This document shows, piece by piece, positions 1 through 5,459 of a stretch of 5,459 bases of DNA; position 1 is the first letter of the stretch; each line of letters starts with the position of its first letter. Both the position numbers and the translations under genes were made by a program. The notes below the pieces were generated by a model. The model ran no database searches. It worked only from the letters and a program-made list of their open reading frames with translations, and had not been told where the DNA came from. Origin of the DNA: an uncultured Gallionellaceae bacterium (GTDB lineage Bacteria; Pseudomonadota; Gammaproteobacteria; Burkholderiales; Sulfuricellaceae); the NCBI GenBank assembly GCA_937873435.1, contig CALMWM010000093.1, positions 1 to 5,459 of the forward strand. Reading direction: 5' to 3'.

Positions 1-733
1 AAAACACCTCGCCCTCGCGCAAGTAGCGCCAATATCCTTCCGGCAGTTCGCCCAGTACCACTTTCCCGATACGCACCCGCTTCAATCCCACCACTTTCAG
101 TCCGACCAGTTCGCACATGCGGCGGATCTGGCGTTTTTTGCCTTCTTTCAGGATGAAACGCAACTGGTCGCGGTTCTGCCAGCTTACTTGCGCCGGCTTG
201 AGTTGCTCGCCGTCCATGCTCAGGCCGTGCTGGAGCAGCGCCAATCCTCTTTCGCTCAACGGGCCGGAGACCCGCACCAGGTATTCCTTCTCGACTTCGC
301 TATCGTTGCCGATCAGGCGCTTGGCGGTACGCCCGTCCTGGGTGAACACCAGCAAGCCCTGCGAGTCGATGTCCAGCCGCCCGGCGGGCGCCAGGCCGCG
401 CAAGTGGCCGGGGTTGAAGCGCAGCGGATTGCGGTCGCCGCGAAAGCGCGTGTCGCCGTTGATCAGCGTGATCGCAGCCTTGTAGCCTTTTTCCGGTTGC
501 CCGGAAACGTAGCCGACCGGCTTGTTCAGCAGGATGGTGACCTGGCGTGTCTGGCTGGCTTGCGCGGACTTATCGAGCGTGACGTTCGCCGACGGATCGA
601 CCTTGGTGCCGAGCACGTTGACCACCACCCCGTCGACGCGCACCCAGCCGCGTTCGATGAACCCATCCGCCTCGCGGCGCGAGCACAGTCCGCGCTCGGA
701 CATCAGCTTGGACAGACGGATTTTTTCCGCCAC
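1..733 (-). CDS. rluF: RluF-like 23S rRNA pseudouridine synthase (3' end cut by window edge)
   Basis: Enzyme of the RsuA/RluB/RluE/RluF family, which isomerises a specific uridine in rRNA to pseudouridine; RluF acts on U2604 of 23S rRNA in E. coli. 244 residues are visible and no stop is reached. An N-terminal S4 RNA-binding domain opens with IRLSKLMSERGLCSRREAD (residues 5-23). The catalytic motif is GRLDIDSQGLL with the nucleophile Asp at residue 121, and a C-terminal motif RQIRRMCE spans 201-208. The DSQGL form and EKEYLV (148-153) resemble RluF more than RsuA, but RluB or RluE assignment is not excluded. The GTG start at 733 is chosen because family members begin about this far before the S4 motif; a later ATG at 703 would cut into that domain. 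The start lies 2 nt after the FKBP stop, with a modest GGGGA about 10 nt upstream, so translation is probably coupled to FKBP. The segment between KPVG and GRLD appears longer than in E. coli RluF. Confidence 0.9.
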   Translation of the reverse strand, partial: MAEKIRLSKLMSERGLCSRREADGFIERGWVRVDGVVVNVLGTKVDPSANVTLDKSAQASQTRQVTILLNKPVGYVSGQPEKGYKAAITLINGDTRFRGDRNPLRFNPGHLRGLAPAGRLDIDSQGLLVFTQDGRTAKRLIGNDSEVEKEYLVRVSGPLSERGLALLQHGLSMDGEQLKPAQVSWQNRDQLRFILKEGKKRQIRRMCELVGLKVVGLKRVRIGKVVLGELPEGYWRYLREGEVF

Positions 734-735
734 GG

Positions 736-1080
736 TTAGAGTATCCCCAGCAGTTCGACTTCGAACACCAGCGTGGCATTGGGCGGAATCACCCCGCCCG
801 CGCCGCGCGCACCGTAGCCCAGTTCGGCGGGAATGGTCAGCTTGCGCACGCCGCCAACCTGCATGCCCTGCACACCCTCGTCCCAGCCGCGGATTACCCG
901 TCCTGCGCCGAGCGGGAAATCGAACGGGTCGTTGCGATCCTTGCTCGAATCGAATTTGGTGCCGTTGGTCAGCCAGCCGGTGTAATGCACCGAAACCTTC
1001 TGCCCGGCTGCCGCAACGGTGCCTTCGCCTTCGTTGAGGTCTTCGTAAACCAGCCCGCTGGCGGTAGTGATTTCGGCCAT
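736..1080 (-). CDS. FKBP-type peptidyl-prolyl cis-trans isomerase
   Basis: Small single-domain FKBP of 114 residues that catalyses cis-trans isomerisation of Xaa-Pro bonds during protein folding. It has no signal peptide, so it is probably cytoplasmic. Characteristic blocks are VHYTGWLTNGTKFDSS (31-46), VIRGWDEGVQGM (62-73), LTIPAELGYGARG (81-93) and IPPNATLVFEVELL (98-111). The usual pocket residues are present: Tyr33, Phe43, Asp44, Val62-Ile63, Trp66, Tyr89 and Phe106. It resembles the short FKBPs of Neisseria and other betaproteobacteria. The frame is open nine codons further up to 1107, but AAGGAG at 1092-1087 sits 6 nt before the ATG at 1080, which fixes the start there. It is followed 2 nt later by the pseudouridine synthase gene. 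It may have its own promoter or be read through from the exporter operon. Confidence 0.95.
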   Translation of the reverse strand: MAEITTASGLVYEDLNEGEGTVAAAGQKVSVHYTGWLTNGTKFDSSKDRNDPFDFPLGAGRVIRGWDEGVQGMQVGGVRKLTIPAELGYGARGAGGVIPPNATLVFEVELLGIL

Positions 1081-1086
1081 GAGATT

Positions 1087-1092
1087 CTCCTT
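1087..1092 (-). promoter_or_regulatory. Shine-Dalgarno site of the FKBP gene
   Basis: AAGGAG lies 6 nt before the ATG at 1080. It decides between that start and an upstream in-frame ATG at 1107, which lacks a comparable site. It sits in the 68-nt gap 1081-1148 between the ATPase stop and the FKBP gene, where I saw no convincing terminator. Confidence 0.8.
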
Positions 1093-1148
1093 GAAAAAAG
1101 TCGTCATTGTGCCAGAAAGGGGGCAAGCGAATAAGGACTACTTTGCGC

Positions 1149-1862
1149 TCATGCCTCGATCGCTCGCCCTTCCCCTTGTTCCTCGTGCGTCCGGCCATCG
1201 CGGATGTGGTAGATCCGCTTGAAAGTCGGGATGATGGTGTCGTCGTGGGTCACTACGATGATCGCGGTGCGGTATTTCTCGGCCAGTTGGTTGAGTAGTT
1301 CGACTACCGCCAGCGAGCGCTTGCTGTCGAGCGGTGCGGTGGGTTCGTCGGCGAGGATGATAGGCGGGTTGTTGGCAAGGGCGCGGGCGATCGACACTCG
1401 CTGCGCCTCGCCGCCGGAAAGCTGGGAAATCCGGGCGTCGGCGCGGTGCGTCATGTCCAGCGCGGCGAGCAGTTCGCGCGCCCGGCTACGCGCCTCGCCG
1501 TTGGGTCTGCCGGCCAGCATCGGCAGCAAGGCGATGTTGTCGGTCACGTCGAGGAAGGGGATCAGGTAAGGCGCCTGGAACATGAAGCCGATGCTGTCGC
1601 GGCGCAGTTCGCGCAGGTCGCGGATTTTCCACTCGCCGTCGAACGTTACCCGCTCGCCCAGGCTGATGCGTCCCGCCGTCGGGTCGATCACCGCGCCCAG
1701 GCATTGCAGCAGGGTGGTCTTGCCCGAGCCGCTGGGGCCGACCAGCCCCACCACTTCGCCGGGATACACCACCATGTCCACGCCCTTCAGCGCATCCACC
1801 GCAGCGGCGCCGCTGCCGTAGCGCTTGACCAGACCCTCCAGCTTGATTGCCGGTTGTTCCAA
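1149..1862 (-). CDS. ABC exporter ATP-binding protein (DevA/LolD/MacB-N family)
   Basis: Cytoplasmic ATPase that powers the membrane exporter encoded just upstream. With the TTG start it has 237 residues, a normal length for the MacB/LolD/DevA group. Walker A GPSGSGKT is at 42-49, the Q-loop Gln at 96 in FMFQAPYLIPFLDVTDNI, the signature LSGGE at 148-152, Walker B IILADE at 168-173 and the H-loop His at 206 in VVTHDD. All catalytic motifs are intact. The segment after Walker B reads PTAPLDSKRS, unlike the PTGNLDS typical of MacB/LolD and closer to DevA-like relatives (from memory). The frame also allows a GTG at 1871, but that codon begins on the last base of the AGGAGG sequence. The TTG at 1862 has 8-nt spacing from AGGAGG and lies 1 nt after the permease stop. 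This implies tight translational coupling. The substrate cannot be read from the sequence. Confidence 0.92.
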   Translation of the reverse strand: MEQPAIKLEGLVKRYGSGAAAVDALKGVDMVVYPGEVVGLVGPSGSGKTTLLQCLGAVIDPTAGRISLGERVTFDGEWKIRDLRELRRDSIGFMFQAPYLIPFLDVTDNIALLPMLAGRPNGEARSRARELLAALDMTHRADARISQLSGGEAQRVSIARALANNPPIILADEPTAPLDSKRSLAVVELLNQLAEKYRTAIIVVTHDDTIIPTFKRIYHIRDGRTHEEQGEGRAIEA

Positions 1863-1863
1863 T

Positions 1864-3060
1864 TTAGCCACCTCCTATCGCCGAGGCCGGCGACACTTTC
1901 ATCGCCGCGCGGATGCCGAGCAGGCTGGCGAGGGTGCAGATGATCATGGTGATGGCGAAGGCGCGCAGCGCGTCACCCGGCAGCAGCAGCACGTATTTGG
2001 GGAAGACCGGCGCCCATAGCGTGGCGGCCAGCTTGCCGACGACGAAGCCGACGACGCCCAGTCCCAGCGCCTGTTGCAGGATCATCCCGCCGATTACCCG
2101 GTTTCTGGTGCCGATCAGTTTGAGCACGGCGATTTCCTTGATCTTGCTCATCGTCATCGTATAGATGATCAGCGCCACGATGGCCGCGCTGACCACCGCC
2201 AAAATTACCAGAAACAGGCCGATCTGCTTGGCCGAGGTGGCGATCAGCTTGGCCACCAGCACCTCTTCCATGTCGGCGCGGGTATAGGCGGTCAGGCGCT
2301 TCCAGCGCATGATTTCGTCGGCCACCCGGCGCGCATCGCTGCCCGGACTGACCCGCACCAGCACCGCATTGACGTTGCGGTTTGACGAACGATCCGCCTG
2401 CAACGCTTCCAGCAGGCCCGGCACGCCGGGGCGGTTGAATTGCGGGTTGGCGGCGAGGCGGTTGCGGTCGTTGACGATGGCCGGGTTGTCCTTGAGGAAT
2501 TGCGCCTCCTGAGCGTCCTTGAGCGGGATGAACAGCATCGGGTCGCCGCCGGAGGACACCATGCGCTTGGTCAGGCCGACCACGGTATACTCGTGGCGGC
2601 GGATGCGCACCACCTCGCCCACGCGGAAGCCGCTCTTGATGTCGGCCACCGCTTCGTAGTGGGAACGGCTCACCGGTCGCCCGGCGACCAGGAAGCGCGG
2701 CTCGCCCAAACGTCCCGGCTCGAAACCGGCGATCATCACCCGCACGTCGCTGCCGGCGCGGTTGGCCTGCATGGTGAGATAGGTGACGTTGCCCACCTCG
2801 GCCACTCCCGGCAGGCCAGCGATGGCGCGCCAGGCATCGTCATGCAGCGTCGAGGGTTCGGCGTAAGGCCCCAGCGTATGCTGCTGCACCACCCAGATAT
2901 CCGCGCCGCTGGCGTCGATCAGCGCGTGCGCATCGTCCACCATGCCGCGATAAACGCCGGCCATGGTCAAGGTGACACCTATCAGCAGGCCCAGCCCCAT
3001 CCCGGTCAGCAGGTAGCGCCCGAGGCCGTGGGAGATGTCGCGGTAAGCCAGATTGATCAC
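1864..3060 (-). CDS. ABC exporter permease, MacB/FtsX-type (DevC-like)
   Basis: Inner-membrane subunit of a type VII (mechanotransmission) ABC exporter, 398 residues. The layout matches the family. TM1 is near 17-36 and a large periplasmic domain spans about 40-275 (MacB core plus sabre-like region). TM2 lies near 279-302, TM3 near 324-345 and TM4 near 366-386. The cytoplasmic loop KIKEIAVLKLIGTRNR (306-321) is the conserved FtsX-domain element that contacts the ATPase, and the C-terminus ends in the common MKVSPASAIGG pattern. The ATPase is a separate gene, as in DevBCA and LolCDE, not fused as in MacB. It starts with GTG at 3060, overlapping the adaptor stop by 4 nt (GTGA), with a weak GGTGA site 4 nt upstream; coupling to the adaptor probably carries initiation. 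Association with a HlyD-type adaptor argues for DevC/MacB-like export across the envelope rather than LolCE lipoprotein release. Confidence 0.92.
   Translation of the reverse strand: MINLAYRDISHGLGRYLLTGMGLGLLIGVTLTMAGVYRGMVDDAHALIDASGADIWVVQQHTLGPYAEPSTLHDDAWRAIAGLPGVAEVGNVTYLTMQANRAGSDVRVMIAGFEPGRLGEPRFLVAGRPVSRSHYEAVADIKSGFRVGEVVRIRRHEYTVVGLTKRMVSSGGDPMLFIPLKDAQEAQFLKDNPAIVNDRNRLAANPQFNRPGVPGLLEALQADRSSNRNVNAVLVRVSPGSDARRVADEIMRWKRLTAYTRADMEEVLVAKLIATSAKQIGLFLVILAVVSAAIVALIIYTMTMSKIKEIAVLKLIGTRNRVIGGMILQQALGLGVVGFVVGKLAATLWAPVFPKYVLLLPGDALRAFAITMIICTLASLLGIRAAMKVSPASAIGGG
1871..1876 (-). promoter_or_regulatory. Perfect AGGAGG ribosome-binding site inside the permease 3' end, serving a TTG start
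   Basis: AGGAGG is encoded by the last codons of the permease (Gly-Gly-Gly C-terminus). It stands 8 nt before TTG at 1862. The in-frame GTG at 1871-1869 overlaps the site itself and so cannot be initiated from it. The strong site compensates for the weak TTG codon. Confidence 0.75.
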
Positions 3061-4217
3061 GATTTCACCGCGATCCTGGCGCCTTCCTGCAACTCCACCG
3101 GGCTATGGACAATCACTTCGTCGCCGTCGGACAGGCCGGAAAGCACCCGTACCTTGCCGTCCAGGGTCTGGATTCCGGCTGTGATCCGCTGGAACTGCGC
3201 CTTGCCGTTCACCTGTCGCCATACGCCGGTTTGCCCGCCGACCCGCTTGACCGCAGCAGACGGCAAAGTCAGGGTGTCGGCGATGGACGGCAGCAGGATG
3301 GTGACTTCCGCCAGCTCACCCAGCGTAAGCCCTTCCGGCAGACGATCGAAGCGGATGCTCACCAGTTTTTCCTCGGTGACGCTGTCGCTTTGCGCTTCGA
3401 TGCGGGCGACCCGGCCGGTGATTTTTTCCTGCTGGCGCGAGCGCAGCACGATCTCCACGGGTTGGCCGGGAACGATGGCGCGTGCCTGCGCCTGGTCGAG
3501 CCGTGCCCGCAGCCAAAGACTGTCGGGATCGACCATGCGCAACACTGACTGGCCCGCCACCACCGTCGACCCCGGCTCGGCCTCGCGTGCCACGATCAGC
3601 CCGGAACGCGGGCTGATCAAGTGCAAATTGGCGCGCTGACGCTGCAACCCGGCACGTTCGGCGCCGCTGCGTTCGACATCCTGGCGCGCCGCCTGCACTG
3701 CGGCGGTAGCGCCAGCTACTGAGGCCTGAGTGACCTCGGCATCAACGCGCCGAACTTCGACCGCTTCCTGGCTGACGAAGCCTTTCGCCGCCAGTCCGCG
3801 ATAGCGCTCGGCGTTTGCCGCCGCCAGCCGCTGACGGCTTTGTGCTTCAAGCAACTGGTTTTCCGCGATCAACACGCCTTGTCTGGCGCGCTGCTCAGCT
3901 AGCATTGCGCCTTCGAGACGAGCGCCGAGATCGACCGGGTCGATCTCGCCCAATATCTGCCCGGCGCTGACCCGGTCGCCCTGATCCACGTTCACTCGGA
4001 GCACCCGCCCAGCCTGGGTCGGGCCGATGGCGTAAGCGTAACGCGCCTCCAGCGTGGCGATGCCGAACACCGAAGGCGCCAGCGAACCGCGTTCAGCCAG
4101 CGCCACCTCGACCGGCTGCGGCGCCAGCGGCCCGTGCTGCGTCACGAACCAGGCGAAGCCCAGCAACGCTGCAACTGCGCCAGCCGGCAGCAGGTAACGT
4201 TTGAGCTTGCCGATCAT
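3057..4217 (-). CDS. HlyD/MacA-type periplasmic adaptor (membrane fusion protein, DevB-like)
   Basis: Adaptor that should link the inner-membrane ABC permease to an outer-membrane channel of the TolC type. It has 386 residues from the chosen start. A short basic N-terminus and a membrane anchor lie at about 8-26, with no lipobox cysteine. The first half-lipoyl segment is at about 68-95 (AGRVLRVNVDQGDRVSAGQILGE region), followed by an Ala/Gln/Arg-rich alpha-helical hairpin at about 98-195. The second half-lipoyl segment is at about 198-227 (LISPRSGLIVAREAEPGSTV), then come a beta-barrel at about 235-310 and a membrane-proximal domain to the C-terminus (LSGLSDGDEVIVHSPVELQEG). The frame is open to a GTG at 4226, but that GTG lies inside the ribosome-binding sequence GAGGTG (4229-4224), which is 6 nt before the ATG at 4217. 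The gene begins 13 nt after the cytochrome stop and overlaps the permease start by 4 nt. No TolC-type partner is in the window. Confidence 0.92.
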   Translation of the reverse strand: MIGKLKRYLLPAGAVAALLGFAWFVTQHGPLAPQPVEVALAERGSLAPSVFGIATLEARYAYAIGPTQAGRVLRVNVDQGDRVSAGQILGEIDPVDLGARLEGAMLAEQRARQGVLIAENQLLEAQSRQRLAAANAERYRGLAAKGFVSQEAVEVRRVDAEVTQASVAGATAAVQAARQDVERSGAERAGLQRQRANLHLISPRSGLIVAREAEPGSTVVAGQSVLRMVDPDSLWLRARLDQAQARAIVPGQPVEIVLRSRQQEKITGRVARIEAQSDSVTEEKLVSIRFDRLPEGLTLGELAEVTILLPSIADTLTLPSAAVKRVGGQTGVWRQVNGKAQFQRITAGIQTLDGKVRVLSGLSDGDEVIVHSPVELQEGARIAVKS

Positions 4218-4223
4218 TTCATT

Positions 4224-4229
4224 CACCTC
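4224..4229 (-). promoter_or_regulatory. Ribosome-binding site deciding the adaptor start
   Basis: GAGGTG is complementary to the 16S anti-Shine-Dalgarno sequence and stands 6 nt before ATG at 4217. The longer reading from GTG at 4226 would start within this site, so the shorter protein is favoured. Confidence 0.7.
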
Positions 4230-4230
4230 T

Positions 4231-4692
4231 TCAGCGTCCAGCTACAACATCGAGTTGATAAGTGGCATGGCAGGACACGCATTTTTGCAGGATGCCGCTC
4301 AGTTGTTTCATGGCTTGCTTACCGTCTCCAAGGGTATTGGCATCCAGCGCCAACTGGTCGAAATCCTTATGCACGCCGAAACCGATTTGCTTGAATTCCT
4401 TCGGTAGTTGGGCCTTGACCGCGTCCGGCACCTCGTGCGCGGCGTGCATCCCCACTGCGTGCGCGGCTTGGGCGACGGTCTTGAGATCGTCACGCGACAG
4501 CGCTTCGGTCATCTGCTGAACACCGCTCAGGAACTGGCGCATTTCCACCAGCACCAGCGCCCGGCTAGCTGCATCCAGTTTTATCGACTGGCGCGCGGGT
4601 TCCTTGCTAAGCGAATCCTGCGCGCCGGCCTGGGTTGCGAAGAGGGCGAACGCCAATGCGCCGCCCGCGAGAAGTTTCATGCTTGTTGCCAT
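4231..4692 (-). CDS. Secreted mono-heme cytochrome c, cytochrome c'/c556-like
   Basis: Predicted periplasmic c-type cytochrome of 153 residues. An N-terminal Sec signal peptide (MATSMKLLAGGALAFALFAT...) has a likely cleavage after AGA, before Gln25, leaving about 129 residues. The only heme-attachment motif is CVSCH at 138-142, close to the C-terminus. The rest looks all-helical with no other Cys. C-terminal CXXCH on the last helix of a roughly 130-residue four-helix protein is the hallmark of the cytochrome c'/c556 group, which bind heme covalently and act in electron transfer or in NO or other small-ligand binding. Met51 in ALVLVEMRQFL is a candidate sixth ligand, which would make it low-spin; without it the heme would be five-coordinate. 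AGGAG at 4704-4700 lies 7 nt before the ATG at 4692, which sets this start over an open frame reaching 4728. It lies 20 nt after the TetR gene and 13 nt before the adaptor gene, so it belongs to the exporter operon. Its precise role is unknown. Confidence 0.85.
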   Translation of the reverse strand: MATSMKLLAGGALAFALFATQAGAQDSLSKEPARQSIKLDAASRALVLVEMRQFLSGVQQMTEALSRDDLKTVAQAAHAVGMHAAHEVPDAVKAQLPKEFKQIGFGVHKDFDQLALDANTLGDGKQAMKQLSGILQKCVSCHATYQLDVVAGR

Positions 4693-4712
4693 AGTTGCTC
4701 TCCTGTTGAAAA

Positions 4713-5345
4713 TCAGATCAAAGACCAATCGGTACGCCAGACGGCGTTCATGTAGACCGGAAAAACCTTTTTCGCCTGTTCGGTCAGTGTGCGCTTGCCG
4801 GAAAAGATCGACGATTGCAGCACCAGTCCCTGGATCATCCCGATAAACAGCGTCGCTGCGCTCTCTTCGTCGAGGTCGGTGCGCGCCAGACCCTGCACCT
4901 TGGCGGCGCGCAGCAAAGCCGCGATCTTCGCCTCGTAGGCGGTGACGATCTCCTGTACCAGTTGTTTCAAACGCGGGTTCTTGTTGCGCAACTCATCCGA
5001 GAAAATCAGGCGGGGTATCGCCGGGTGCTTGGCGATGAAACCGATATGGGCGTGGAACATACGCTCCAGCGAATCCAGCGGGTGGTCCCCCTGGCTGGCG
5101 GCCTTTTCCAGCCTGGCCATCAGTTGGGTACGCACCCAGCCGATCGCGGCCACCCAGATGTCGTCCTTGGTGGGAAAGTGGCGGAATATCGCGCCTTGCG
5201 TCAGCCCCATCGCATCCGCCATGTCCTGGGTCGTCACCGTGTCCACTCCGCGCGTCGCCGCCAGCTCTATCGCCACCCGGACAATCTCGTCCTGCCGTTC
5301 GCCCGCGTTGAGACGGCGCTTTGCCGTCGTGGTTTCCTGCTCCAT
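4713..5345 (-). CDS. TetR/AcrR-family transcriptional repressor
   Basis: One-component regulator of 210 residues, normal for the family. The N-terminal DNA-binding domain contains the helix-turn-helix TTQDMADAMGLTQGAIFRHF (38-57), followed by PTKDDIW (58-64), the typical TetR end of helix 4. Residues from about 66 to 210 form the helical ligand-binding and dimerisation domain, whose ligand cannot be read from the sequence. The gene is first in the operon and is followed at 20 nt by the cytochrome and then the exporter genes, a common arrangement for repressors of efflux systems that respond to the exported compound or a precursor. The ATG at 5345 has a moderate GGGGT site 5 nt upstream and lies just downstream of a promoter covered by a palindrome, which suggests autorepression of the whole operon. 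Confidence 0.93.
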   Translation of the reverse strand: MEQETTTAKRRLNAGERQDEIVRVAIELAATRGVDTVTTQDMADAMGLTQGAIFRHFPTKDDIWVAAIGWVRTQLMARLEKAASQGDHPLDSLERMFHAHIGFIAKHPAIPRLIFSDELRNKNPRLKQLVQEIVTAYEAKIAALLRAAKVQGLARTDLDEESAATLFIGMIQGLVLQSSIFSGKRTLTEQAKKVFPVYMNAVWRTDWSLI

Positions 5346-5357
5346 TTGTTACCCCAA

Positions 5358-5381
5358 AAGGTAGTAATTGGTTACTATCTT
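5358..5381. promoter_or_regulatory. Palindromic operator, probable TetR-family binding site
   Basis: On the plus strand AAGG-TAGTAA-TTGG-TTACTA-TCTT forms an inverted repeat. The core arms TAGTAA/TTACTA are perfect around a 4-nt centre, and the outer arms pair at 3 of 4 positions. Size and symmetry fit a TetR dimer operator. It overlaps the predicted -10 box and the likely transcription start of the TetR gene, which begins 12 nt further along. Binding by this TetR is inferred from position. Confidence 0.8.
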
Positions 5382-5404
5382 ACTCATGGGCGAACGGGCG
5401 TCAA
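5377..5404 (-). promoter_or_regulatory. Sigma70-type promoter of the tetR-cytochrome-exporter operon
   Basis: On the minus strand, TTGACG (5404-5399, 5 of 6 matches to the -35 consensus) is followed after 16 nt by TAAGAT (5382-5377, 4 of 6 matches to -10). Transcription would start near 5370, giving a leader of about 25 nt before the ATG at 5345. The -10 box is partly inside the palindromic operator, so repressor binding would block polymerase. Confidence 0.6.
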
Positions 5405-5459
5405 GAAAAACATTCAAATTGCTTGCATCATTTGTCCGCCGGCCCGCGTGGCGACAAGC

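Noticed and set aside
117..739. Plus-strand open frames of 122 and 183 codons at the left end
   Set aside because: They are antisense shadows of the RluF-like gene, whose minus-strand frame has clear S4 and catalytic motifs but no stop inside the window.
1081..1148. Possible promoter (CACAAT as a -10) or terminator in the gap before the FKBP gene
   Set aside because: No acceptable -35 box stands 16-18 nt upstream of CACAAT, and the only hairpin (TTGCC with GGCACAA) is short and bulged without a T tract.
2440..3639. Long plus-strand open frame of 399 codons across the permease and adaptor genes
   Set aside because: It is antisense to two well-recognised genes and spans their junction. Its translation is rich in His, Arg and Ser with no recognisable domain, which is typical of antisense frames in GC-rich coding DNA.
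5405..5434. Weak hairpin CAAAT-N10-ATTTG followed by a short T run on the minus strand, resembling a terminator of an upstream gene
   Set aside because: The stem is only 5 bp and A/T-rich, too weak to call a rho-independent terminator.
5414..5459. Possible C-terminal tail of an upstream minus-strand gene (LVATRAGGQMMQAI then stop)
   Set aside because: Only 14 codons are visible and another minus-strand frame also gives a short tail ending in a stop nearby. Nothing identifies either as coding; sequence beyond the window would settle it.
5386..5459. Plus-strand ATG-led frame running off the right edge (MGERASRKTFKLLASF...)
   Set aside because: It has no ribosome-binding site, lies across the predicted minus-strand promoter, and is too short to judge.

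Overview
The window is a GC-rich (roughly 60%) bacterial chromosomal segment, almost fully coding, with every supported gene on the minus strand. Gene content and protein style (c-type cytochrome, RluF-like pseudouridine synthase, small cytoplasmic FKBP) suggest a Gram-negative proteobacterium, most likely a betaproteobacterium. This placement is an inference from resemblance, not a computed result.

In transcription order (right to left), a short upstream region (about 5346-5459) carries a sigma70-type promoter overlapped by a near-perfect palindrome. It is followed by a compact five-gene operon: a TetR-family repressor (5345-4713), a secreted mono-heme cytochrome c of the cytochrome c'/c556 type (4692-4231), a HlyD-type periplasmic adaptor (4217-3057), a MacB/FtsX-type ABC permease (3060-1864) and its stand-alone ATPase (1862-1149). 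Gaps are 20, 13, -4 and 1 nt, so co-transcription and translational coupling are very likely. Adaptor, permease and ATPase form a split-gene DevBCA/MacB-like tripartite exporter. No outer-membrane TolC-type gene lies in the window. The TetR protein probably represses its own operon through the palindrome.

After a 68-nt gap come two housekeeping-type genes: an FKBP-type peptidyl-prolyl isomerase (1080-736) and, 2 nt later, an RluF-like 23S rRNA pseudouridine synthase (733-1) that runs off the left edge before its stop codon.

The least expected element is the c-type cytochrome placed between the repressor and the exporter genes; its tie to export is not explained by known DevBCA or MacB systems. 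Three starts were set by ribosome-binding-site spacing rather than by the longest open frame: a TTG for the ATPase, and internal ATGs for the adaptor and the cytochrome. No RNA genes, CRISPR arrays, mobile elements or long repeats were seen, and no stretch over 300 bases lacks a gene.
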